Shown here piece after piece: positions 1 to 6,384 of a DNA stretch of 10,632 bases. The notes beneath the pieces are model-generated. The model saw only the letters and a list, made by a program, of their open reading frames with translations, ran no database searches and was not told where the DNA came from. Positions within the stretch are counted from its first letter, which is position 1. Every line of letters begins with the position of its first letter. The DNA is from CAZQYC01 sp964597495 (lineage in GTDB: Bacteria; Pseudomonadota; Gammaproteobacteria; Steroidobacterales; Steroidobacteraceae), in the NCBI GenBank assembly GCA_964597495.1, contig CAZQYC010000108.1, positions 1 through 10,632 on the forward strand. The letters are read 5' to 3'. Both the position numbers and the translations under genes were made by a program.

Positions 1-360
1 GCCCGGGTCCAGGCAAGAAACTGGCGCTACATGGCGTTCGGTTCGCTGATCCTCTCGCTCGGATTCGCCGGGGCGCTTGTCTGGCAATCGGCGAGCGGAA
101 CCATTGTGCCCTGGGTGGTCCAGGTGGACAACCTCGGTCAGGCCCAGGCCGTTGCACCGGCTACGGCCGATTTTCGGCCGACCGATCCGCAGATTGCGTT
201 CCATCTCGGCCGGTTTATTGAGCAAGTCCGCTCATTGCCGGCCGATCCGATCATCGTCCGGCAGAACTGGCTCAGGGCTTATGACTGGACCACGGACCGC
301 GGTGCCGTTGCGCTCAATGACTACGCCAGGGCCAACGACCCGTTCACGCGCGTCGGCCGG
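1..360 (+). pseudogene. trbF: TrbF (VirB8-like) conjugal transfer protein, truncated relic
   Basis: TrbF is the VirB8-like inner-membrane subunit of P-type (Trb) type IV secretion systems. It links the inner-membrane platform to the periplasmic part of the mating channel. The frame is open from the first base, so the true start lies upstream. Visible parts are a basic N-terminal stretch (RNWRYM), one membrane helix (codons 11-29), then a periplasmic domain with TrbF-type stretches such as GTIVPWVVQVDNLGQAQAV, IRQNWLRAYD-like VRQNWLRAYDWTTDRGA and LNDYARANDPF. Resemblance ends after FTRVGR near base 360. From there the frame reads a proline/arginine-rich tail to a stop at 439-441 that does not look like TrbF. 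About 120 codons remain of a protein normally near 230 residues, so the C-terminal half is missing. No other trb gene is visible on the downstream side. Family assignment is from recognition of the sequence; loss of function is inferred. Confidence 0.8.
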
Positions 361-409
361 TCAATTCCCCCCCCACGACGCAGTCGAAGAACGGAAAAAG
401 ATCGAGCAG

Positions 410-1948
410 TTAACGCGGATTACCGGTACCCGAACAGTTAGTCGCAATCGTGTGCGGCTGAAAAGCAGTCGTCCATAAATAGGCTGGAACGTTGATCACC
501 GTCGGTTGGCGATAAGGCGCCACGTGTTCGCCCGGAATCGAACACTGCCCTACTCGAGCGCCGCCTAAGCAAGTGTTGTAATGATCGCAGTGGTTCTCCG
601 TGGCGCCGCCGAGATCGAAGTAAGTTGACGTGGCCGTGCACTGATTAATCGTGCGCCAGGCAGTGGTCGATTTGACGCCGTTGCTGAAGAGCACGACAGC
701 GTCATCGCGCGAGTTGATGTGAAAGACGGACACTGGGCGCGAGGGGCGGCATAAAGATAGATCGATGGGGGCATTCGCCGATCCAGTGAGCCACAGTTGC
801 CCGGCAACCGGTCCGACCGCCGCGAAAACATCCGCGGCTTGGCACGCGAGACGATTCGACATCATGCCGCCGTTCGAAATGCCCGTGGCATACACCCTGC
901 GCAAATCGATATTAGCGCGCGATGCAATGTCGCGGACCACGGCACGAATAAAGCCCACATCGTCGACGTTGCTGCTTTGCCCAGTGCCGCAGCAGCCCCC
1001 TGCGTTCCATGAAGTCGACGTGCCTTGCGGGAACGCTACGATGTAGTTGGCCGTATCTGAATGTGCATTGAAGCCCGAAACGCTTTGTTGCGTGCCTGCG
1101 GTAGATCCGAATCCGTGCATGTCGATAACCAGTGCCGATGCCGTCGCGCTGCGATAACTCGGGGGCACATGCAAGATGTACGATCTGGTGAGTCCGCCGT
1201 GAACAAGGGCGACGGTGCGCGTGCCCGGGGTCGTCGTATTGCTGGACTGAACCGGACAATTTGACGTCCCCCCTATCGTCACGACGAGCAGCGGTCTGTT
1301 CGCCGCAGCTTCTTTCGAGTTGAAGGTAGAGCGATACGTGTCGGGGCTGACATATCCCAACCCGATGGTGGCGATGGCGTTGCCCGCGTTGCGGCGGCTT
1401 GCAATGTAGCTGGTAACGTCCCAGCTGTAAGTCGTCGCTGGCGGTGGAGAGACCGCAGTGGTCGTGATGGGTGTCCCGGTAAAATTGGCGCCGGTTAACG
1501 TGAGTGCGTTGTTGTAAACGAGCGTCGTTTCGCTCCACGCTGCGGTGGCGGTGCCTGGGATTGCTTTGATGCTCACGCCTGTACCGCCCGCATCCTGCGA
1601 TCCGAAGAGTTGCAAACGGGCGGAAGTGACCGTACCGGCGGGTAAGCTCGACAAATTAAATTCGAAATAGCCGCCTCGTGTCAGCGTATCGGCGGGGTCT
1701 TTGCGAATCAGTACTGTGGTCTGCGTGCCGTAGTTGGTGGTCGGCGTGCCTTGTTGCGTGTAGGTGTCGGCGATCGGTGTAAGGTTGAAGGTCTGCGCTA
1801 CAGCCTGCGTTCCCGCTCCCAAGGCAATGCTCGCCATGATAATGAAGGTAGAACTCGAACGTGAACGCGCTTTCTTGCACGGCGGACCATATGACGGGAT
1901 GACGTTCGCTGAGCGTCGTAGCACTGGTGTGCGAGGGGAACTAGGCAT
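410..1948 (-). CDS. Secreted DNRLRE/CBM96-like domain plus PHB-depolymerase-family esterase
   Basis: This is a predicted extracellular hydrolase of 512 residues. The start at 1948 is chosen because GAGGAG lies 8 nt upstream; an in-frame ATG at 2056 would add 36 residues with no signal character. Residues 1-52 form a long basic n-region (KKARSR), a hydrophobic core (FIIMASIALGAG) and a likely cleavage near AVAQ. Residues 53-225 form a DNRLRE/CBM96-like beta module (IADTY, NYGT, FEFNLSSL, SARLQLFG), a type associated with polysaccharide binding. Residues 243-497 form an alpha/beta hydrolase of the PHB depolymerase/feruloyl esterase (LpqC-like) group: HGFGSTAG, FPQGT, WNAGGCCG, VDDVGF and lipase box GISNGG with Ser358. 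Asp415 (or Asp416) and His475 are the likely triad partners. Ten cysteines after the signal suit an exported, disulfide-bonded protein. Substrate (short polyester, feruloylated or acetylated polysaccharide) cannot be read from sequence. It is transcribed alone. Confidence 0.85.
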   Translation of the reverse strand: MPSSPRTPVLRRSANVIPSYGPPCKKARSRSSSTFIIMASIALGAGTQAVAQTFNLTPIADTYTQQGTPTTNYGTQTTVLIRKDPADTLTRGGYFEFNLSSLPAGTVTSARLQLFGSQDAGGTGVSIKAIPGTATAAWSETTLVYNNALTLTGANFTGTPITTTAVSPPPATTYSWDVTSYIASRRNAGNAIATIGLGYVSPDTYRSTFNSKEAAANRPLLVVTIGGTSNCPVQSSNTTTPGTRTVALVHGGLTRSYILHVPPSYRSATASALVIDMHGFGSTAGTQQSVSGFNAHSDTANYIVAFPQGTSTSWNAGGCCGTGQSSNVDDVGFIRAVVRDIASRANIDLRRVYATGISNGGMMSNRLACQAADVFAAVGPVAGQLWLTGSANAPIDLSLCRPSRPVSVFHINSRDDAVVLFSNGVKSTTAWRTINQCTATSTYFDLGGATENHCDHYNTCLGGARVGQCSIPGEHVAPYRQPTVINVPAYLWTTAFQPHTIATNCSGTGNPR

Positions 1949-1962
1949 GATTGCGACTCCTC
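1934..1962 (-). promoter_or_regulatory. Ribosome binding site fixing the esterase start
   Basis: Read on the minus strand, GAGGAG is followed by 8 nt (tcgcaatc) and then ATG at 1948-1946. This is a near-consensus Shine-Dalgarno at ideal spacing. It decides between this start and the upstream in-frame ATG at 2056. Confidence 0.7.
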
Positions 1963-2067
1963 GATGGGTCTTGGTGGGATGGTCTAACGAGCTCGGGCTG
2001 GATTTTTCCTCCGGATCGATCGAAACGCGATCGGAGCGCGTTCGAATGTCGAACAAGCGAGCTTTTT

Positions 2068-2097
2068 GTTGTACACCGCCTCAAGGAACGTTGGCAA
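2068..2097 (-). promoter_or_regulatory. Candidate sigma70 promoter of the esterase gene
   Basis: On the minus strand TTGCCA (2097-2092, 5 of 6 to the -35 consensus) is followed by an 18-nt spacer and TACAAC (2073-2068, 4 of 6 to the -10). Initiation near 2061 would give a leader of about 110 nt. A perfect 12-bp palindrome ends 3 nt upstream of the -35. This is prediction by eye only. Confidence 0.35.
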
Positions 2098-2100
2098 GTA

Positions 2101-2112
2101 GACGACGTCGTC
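2101..2112. repeat. Perfect 12-bp palindrome GACGACGTCGTC
   Basis: The 12 bases are their own reverse complement. The site ends 3 nt upstream of the predicted -35 box of the esterase promoter, a typical place for a transcription factor operator. No regulator gene lies next to it, so which protein would bind is unknown. Confidence 0.5.
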
Positions 2113-2220
2113 ATAGTAAAACTGGCGCCTTTCTCGGTGCGCTCTTATGGATGACCGCCGCACTTTCGAGCGAGAATTTGCGCCGAATCGCGCCTTTGCA
2201 ATTGAACGACAGCGGTTAGA

Positions 2221-2244
2221 GTAGTTCCATTAGCGTAGTTCCAT
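2221..2244. repeat. 10-nt direct repeat, period 14
   Basis: GTAGTTCCAT occurs at 2221-2230 and again at 2235-2244, separated by 4 nt. The site lies about 270-300 nt upstream of the esterase start and about 115 nt past the kinase stop. It could be a tandem protein-binding site or a chance duplication. Confidence 0.5.
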
Positions 2245-2357
2245 CCCGGATGAACTTACGAATGGCTTACGCATGTGCTTGGCGCAGCGATGGAAGGCAC
2301 GCGCAATGCTTTCCCGTCTCATGCCGTGTAGGGAAAAGCCGCAAAAATAAGCAGGGT

Positions 2358-5300
2358 TCAGGCTGCGGCCAGCTTTACTTGCATGAATTCATTGGCGCGC
2401 GCGACTTCGAGGCGCAGCGCTTCGAAGATCAGTATGGCTTCCGATGCTTTGCCGTTTTTGGCGGCGGCTTCCAAATTGGCGGCCAGCATGCGGGACGTGG
2501 TCGCGCCTAGACTGCCGGCGGCGCCTTTCAAGCTATGAGCAGCTTGCTGGGCAGCGCCTAGGTCTTGCGAGGCCAGGGCGCTTTCGATTTGAGCCAGCGA
2601 TTTCTGGCTGCTGCCGACGAAGGTATTGACGAGTTCCAATGCGAAGTCGTTATCGCCGCCGGTCGCTTCGTCGATTTTATGCCAATCGACCGGCTCCGCA
2701 GCTTTGGGTTCGGGCAAGGAGTGCGTGGCGAGTTCCGGCTGTTCTTTGTGAGCGCTTTGTTCATCGAAGAGCTTTTGCAGACATTGGCAGAGCAATTCGC
2801 GGTCCAGCGGCTTCGATTGATAAGCGTCCATGCCTGCGGCGAGGCATTCCTCTTCCGCGCCCGCCATCGCATGAGCCGTGACGGCGACGATGGGAATTCG
2901 GCGCAGCCCGCGCTCGCGACGGCGAATCTCGCGGGTTGCTTGGTAGCCGTCCATCTCGGGCATTTGGCAATCCATCAGGATCGCGTCGTAACGCGTTTGC
3001 TCCCACGCCGCCAAGGCTTCGACGCCATTGCATGCTAGGTCTACGCGATACCCGGCACGTTCCAACAAAGCCTTCCCCACTTTTTGATTGACGAGATTGT
3101 CGTCCACCAGCAGCAGGTGGCGTTGCTCGCGCGCACGGTTGGCTCGCAGTTGATGGCGAGTGATGATGGGCGCAGGCACCTGAGTGCGCTCTTCATTGGC
3201 AATGAGTTTGAAGCAATCCTCGAGATCGCGTTGTGTCGTGGGCTTGAGCAGATAAGCGGAAAATCCAAGATCGCTGAAACGGCGCGCATCGCCGCGGCGT
3301 CCCATCGAGGTGAGCAATACCAGGCGCATCGACTTGTATCGCGGGTCGGCGTTCAGGATCGTGCCTAGTTTCGCGCCGTCGAAGCCGGGCATCTGCTGGT
3401 CGATCAATGCGATGTCGAACATCTGCCGCTCTGCGTGCGCGCGCTCGAGCGCATTGAGCGCTTCGGGCGACGTGGAGCATTCCACGGGCAATAGTCCGCA
3501 GCGACGTACTTGTAAGGCGAGTACGCGACGATTGGTGGGATTGTCATCGACGATCAGCACTCGCTTGCCGAATAACTTTCCTTTGTTGCCCAAAAGCGTT
3601 GCGTGACGTGCGCCGGCTTCGAAGCGGGCGGTAAACCAAAAGGTGGAGCCTTCGCCCACTTTGCTGTTGGCGCCCACTTGGCCGCCCATGAGTTCGACCA
3701 GCGAGCGGACGATGGACAATCCCAAGCCGGTGCCGCCGAACCGACGCGTCATCGAGGAGTCGACTTGCGTAAACGGCCTGAACAGCATTTCGAGTCGTTG
3801 CGGAGGAATGCCGATGCCGGTATCGCTCACTTCGCAACGCACCTGGAACTGCTTCGCGTCGGACGAAATGACCGAGAGCGTGATGCGCACTTCGCCGTGC
3901 TCGGTGAATTTAACCGCGTTGCTTCCGAGGTTAAGGAGTACTTGGCGAACGCGGCCGGGATCACCTATCACTAAATCCGGCAGGCTCGGGTCGACGTGCG
4001 CGCTCACTTCGAGTCCCTTGCTGTGCGCTTGCATCGCGATCAGGCGGCCGACGTCTTCGACGACATCGCGCAAATCCATTTCGATTTTTTCCAGTTCGAG
4101 TTTTCCGGCTTCTACTTTCGAGTAGTCGAGAATGTCGTTGACGACCGTGAGCAGACTCTTGGCGCTGTCGCGAATCGTATCGGTGTAGTCGCGCTGTACT
4201 TGATCGAGCGACGTTTCCAGCAACAGTTCGGTCATGCCGAGCACGCCGTTCATGGGCGTTCGAATTTCATGGCTCATGTTGGCAAGAAACTCGCTCTTCG
4301 CGCGGTTGGCGGCGGCGGCGGCTTCCGAGGCTTCTACCAGCGCCTGGTGCGTGCGTTTCTGCTGAGTGATGTCGCGAACCACCGCCGTGAACATGATTTG
4401 ACCGCTCAGCGGCGTCGGCGTGACGGACAGTTCCAATTCAAATTGCTCGCCGCCGTTGCGCACTCCGGTCAATTCGCGCACCACGCTAGCGTGATGATGC
4501 GCATCGAGGTTTGCCCGGCAAGTTTGAATGACCTCGGCATAGCTGGCGTCTTTCGCCGGCATCAGCACTTGTATCGTGCGGCCGATGACTTCCGCGGCTT
4601 CGTAGCCGTAGATGCGTTCGGCGGCACGATTGAATTCGACGATGAATCCGCCGGCATCGGTCAGGATGATTCCGTCGACGACGTTATCGATGACCGCTCG
4701 CGTACGTTCGGCGCTTTCGATGACGGTATTCTCCGCTTGCCGTCGTTGTTGATCGCCGTGCACAGCCAGCAAAATCTGCGCGATCGTCGCCAAGAGCGGC
4801 TGCAGAAAATCCATCAGCTGCTGGTCGTAGCCGTTGTTGCGATTGGCGATGACTACCAGCCCCAAACGCTGGCCCGAGATGGAAAGCGGCACGGCGACCA
4901 AATTACGCAACGTAGCTTGCCCGCCCGGTAAACCGGTGCGGCTTGCGACCAGCGTTAAATTGTTCAGCACGACCGGCGTACCGGATGAAAGCGCGCTGTT
5001 GAACAATACGCGCGAGTCCTTCAGCTGCAATCCGGCGGCGACTCGCGATCGATACTTACTGCGAATCTCGTCGTCCCAGGAACGATCGAGCACGGCAATG
5101 GCTTTAAGATCCTCGTCATGATTGTCGTGGTCCTTCCATTCCGCGATGAGGCCATAGTCGCTCTGCGTTAGTGCCAGCGTATCCGACAACAAATCGGCGA
5201 ACACAGCCAGGGGGTCGCTATCGCGGATGAATCGATCCTGCGCACGCGCGACGGCCATACTGAGTTGATGCTGGCGAGTCAGTTGCTCCTGGCTGTCTCG

Positions 5301-6017
5301 CAGCCGCTGCTCGCGCTCCATCGTCTGCAGCGAGAGTTGGATATGGCCATAAATGTAGGTATGAGCCCGGCGAACGGCGCCGATGATGACGATCAAATAG
5401 GCGAGCGAAATCACGCCGATCGCGCGCCCCATGTCTTCGGGGTGCATGAGCAAGCGCAACGTGAGTGGAGCGACCGCCGGCAGTACGACTGCCAGCGCAC
5501 AGAGTCGATCCGCTGCCAATACGGCCACGGCCGCGGCAGATACGCCGGTGACGAGAAAAATGAGTAATCCCTGCGCGGTCGGTTGGTTTTCGGGATAGAG
5601 CACGGTGCTCAGCACTCCCCAGAGAAGTCCGTTCGATAAACAACCGACACGAATCCAATTGAGTTGCTCGCCGAGCCAGCGCGCATCTTCGACCATTTCA
5701 CGCAGCAGATAGCGGCGGTGCCACAGGCGCGCAGCGACGGATATTGTGACGACGGCAAACCAACCGATGAGCGGCTTTGGACCAAGATAAGGCCACAGCG
5801 CCCAGATCGTGAGTCCGCCGACGGCGATGGTGGAGAAGAGGGAAGTGTCCAGGTTGGCGAGAATCGACTTCAATTGCAGTGAGCGCGCATGCGCTTGCAT
5901 GCGCGCGCTGCGGAGCGCCTGGGTGGTGTTGTCGTTGATGGATTCCGGCCGTTCAGCCGGCGACCAACCGAAAAGGTGCGCTGCTTTGCCGAACAAACTT
6001 TTGATGGCGGTCCACAT
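2358..6017 (-). CDS. Membrane hybrid sensor histidine kinase with GAF, PAS, two receivers and Hpt
   Basis: This BarA/GacS-like multi-step phosphorelay kinase senses a signal, autophosphorylates and passes phosphate His-Asp-His. Residues are numbered from an in-frame GTG at 6113; the preferred ATG at 6017 is residue 33, giving 1219 residues. Order: about six membrane helices (91-247), a coiled linker, GAF (about 300-455), PAS (about 465-585), HisKA with SHEIRTPMNG (His615), HATPase with N box (Asn728, Asn732), DTGIGIP and GGTGLGLS, a first receiver (IVDDN, Asp905, Lys957), a second receiver (LVDDN, Asp1048, Lys1101), and a C-terminal Hpt with AHSLKGAAG (His1193). All key residues are intact. 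There is no large periplasmic loop, so sensing is probably in the membrane or cytoplasmic GAF/PAS. No response regulator is adjacent. The ATG is preferred because it starts an amphipathic segment (MWTAIKSLFGKAAHLFGW) and the GTG lies upstream of the candidate transcription start; neither start has a good Shine-Dalgarno. The stop is TGA at 2358-2360. Confidence 0.93.
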   Translation of the reverse strand: MWTAIKSLFGKAAHLFGWSPAERPESINDNTTQALRSARMQAHARSLQLKSILANLDTSLFSTIAVGGLTIWALWPYLGPKPLIGWFAVVTISVAARLWHRRYLLREMVEDARWLGEQLNWIRVGCLSNGLLWGVLSTVLYPENQPTAQGLLIFLVTGVSAAAVAVLAADRLCALAVVLPAVAPLTLRLLMHPEDMGRAIGVISLAYLIVIIGAVRRAHTYIYGHIQLSLQTMEREQRLRDSQEQLTRQHQLSMAVARAQDRFIRDSDPLAVFADLLSDTLALTQSDYGLIAEWKDHDNHDEDLKAIAVLDRSWDDEIRSKYRSRVAAGLQLKDSRVLFNSALSSGTPVVLNNLTLVASRTGLPGGQATLRNLVAVPLSISGQRLGLVVIANRNNGYDQQLMDFLQPLLATIAQILLAVHGDQQRRQAENTVIESAERTRAVIDNVVDGIILTDAGGFIVEFNRAAERIYGYEAAEVIGRTIQVLMPAKDASYAEVIQTCRANLDAHHHASVVRELTGVRNGGEQFELELSVTPTPLSGQIMFTAVVRDITQQKRTHQALVEASEAAAAANRAKSEFLANMSHEIRTPMNGVLGMTELLLETSLDQVQRDYTDTIRDSAKSLLTVVNDILDYSKVEAGKLELEKIEMDLRDVVEDVGRLIAMQAHSKGLEVSAHVDPSLPDLVIGDPGRVRQVLLNLGSNAVKFTEHGEVRITLSVISSDAKQFQVRCEVSDTGIGIPPQRLEMLFRPFTQVDSSMTRRFGGTGLGLSIVRSLVELMGGQVGANSKVGEGSTFWFTARFEAGARHATLLGNKGKLFGKRVLIVDDNPTNRRVLALQVRRCGLLPVECSTSPEALNALERAHAERQMFDIALIDQQMPGFDGAKLGTILNADPRYKSMRLVLLTSMGRRGDARRFSDLGFSAYLLKPTTQRDLEDCFKLIANEERTQVPAPIITRHQLRANRAREQRHLLLVDDNLVNQKVGKALLERAGYRVDLACNGVEALAAWEQTRYDAILMDCQMPEMDGYQATREIRRRERGLRRIPIVAVTAHAMAGAEEECLAAGMDAYQSKPLDRELLCQCLQKLFDEQSAHKEQPELATHSLPEPKAAEPVDWHKIDEATGGDNDFALELVNTFVGSSQKSLAQIESALASQDLGAAQQAAHSLKGAAGSLGATTSRMLAANLEAAAKNGKASEAILIFEALRLEVARANEFMQVKLAAA
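5883..5906. repeat. Perfect 10-bp inverted repeat inside the kinase gene
   Basis: GCGCGCATGC (5883-5892) and GCATGCGCGC (5897-5906) are exact inverted copies around the 4-nt loop GCTT. The site is about 110-135 nt inside the kinase coding sequence, just before the first membrane helix, and encodes part of SARMQAHARS. The transcript could form a very stable hairpin there. Confidence 0.7.
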
Positions 6018-6036
6018 GAACTTTGTTCTTTGCAAT

Positions 6037-6092
6037 CCCGAATCGTTAGGGCCCGAATCTTCGGGCCTGAAATCGTTAGGCCTAAATCTTCG
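6037..6092. repeat. Imperfect tandem repeat (period about 29 nt) in the kinase leader
   Basis: Two copies, 6037-6063 and 6066-6092, share the blocks AATCGTTAGG and AATCTTCG in the same order, with small differences around them. In the second strand the blocks read CCTAACGATT and CGAAGATT. The copies would encode the degenerate peptide RPNDFRPEDSGPNDSG if translation began at the upstream GTG, which is more like translated leader than protein. Confidence 0.7.
6050..6067 (-). promoter_or_regulatory. Stable hairpin in the kinase leader
   Basis: GGCCCGAA (6050-6057) pairs with TTCGGGCC (6060-6067). In RNA this gives a GC-rich stem of 7 bp with a 4-nt loop, inside the tandem repeat and about 33 nt before the preferred kinase start. 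No T run follows, so it is not a simple terminator. A role in translation or mRNA stability is inference. Confidence 0.45.
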
Positions 6093-6099
6093 AAGCGGA

Positions 6100-6128
6100 A
6101 TAATGCTGAGCACTGCGCCCGCGGTGAA
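6100..6128 (-). promoter_or_regulatory. Candidate sigma70 promoter of the kinase gene
   Basis: On the minus strand TTCACC (6128-6123) and CATTAT (6105-6100) are separated by exactly 17 nt; each matches 4 of 6 consensus bases. Initiation near 6093 would fall downstream of the GTG at 6113 and put the whole tandem repeat in the untranslated leader, which fits translation from the ATG at 6017. Weak prediction. Confidence 0.3.
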
Positions 6129-6183
6129 CGCAATGAGTCCCTATCTGTTTCGACTTTTGGTAGCGCCGCTTGAGTACTAAGTC

Positions 6184-6197
6184 GCCGATTTATCGGC
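6184..6197. repeat. Inverted repeat GCCGAT-tt-ATCGGC
   Basis: A perfect 6-bp inverted repeat with a 2-nt centre lies about 55 nt upstream of the candidate kinase -35 box and 188 nt past the SRPBCC stop. It could be an operator half-site pair or a small hairpin. Confidence 0.35.
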
Positions 6198-6384
6198 AAT
6201 AGTTGGTTGGGCAGGGCGTTTCTTAGGGGTTTCGCTGAGGGCTGGAAGCGGCACTTCATGCAGCGGGAGAGAATGGGGTCACGGTCTGCGCGCTTACGTT
6301 TGGCAGAGGCGGCGAGCATGATTTCACCGGGTCGTCCATGACCCAAGTGAGACCCGATTAGCTGCTTGTCGAGAACGGCGTTTT

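Larger units (their letters stand above)
1949..2357. other. Intergenic region upstream of the esterase (409 nt)
   Basis: No convincing gene lies here. Reading frames that cross it are short or continue antisense into the esterase. It holds the esterase ribosome binding site and candidate promoter, a perfect palindrome at 2101-2112 and a 10-nt direct repeat at 2221-2244. An imperfect hairpin (2308-2339) lies just past the kinase stop and lacks a T tract. Confidence 0.6.
6018..6384. other. Leader and intergenic region upstream of the kinase (367 nt)
   Basis: No convincing gene is seen. The part next to the kinase (6018-6093) is a probable leader with a tandem repeat and hairpin, preceded by a weak promoter candidate at 6100-6128. 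Further upstream there is a small inverted repeat (6184-6197). A minus-strand frame of 158 codons (5870-6346) crosses the region but has no ribosome binding site and no recognisable sequence. Confidence 0.55.

Noticed and set aside
367..478. Plus-strand frame giving HDAVEERKKIEQLTRITGT after the trbF break
   Set aside because: It looks helical but is short and overlaps the tail of the esterase gene. I could not link it to trbF or a transposase, so it was left as unassigned junction sequence.
912..1538. 208-codon minus-strand frame overlapping the esterase
   Set aside because: It is another frame of the same strand inside the esterase and shows only Arg/His-rich out-of-frame sequence.
1764..2219. 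151-codon plus-strand reading frame over the esterase start region
   Set aside because: It is antisense to the signal peptide and early module of the esterase, with no ribosome binding site and no family resemblance.
2308..2339. Imperfect hairpin after the kinase stop (GCTTTCCC / GGGAAAAGC)
   Set aside because: It has a long loop and one bulge, and no T tract follows on the minus strand, so it does not qualify as an intrinsic terminator.
3996..4931. 311-codon plus-strand reading frame
   Set aside because: It is antisense to the PAS, HisKA and GAF coding sequence of the kinase, whose domains are unmistakable. Its translation shows no recognisable family and it has no supporting start signals.
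5870..6346. 158-codon minus-strand frame upstream of and overlapping the kinase
   Set aside because: It lacks a ribosome binding site, overlaps the kinase start out of frame and contains the leader repeat; its sequence is not recognisable.
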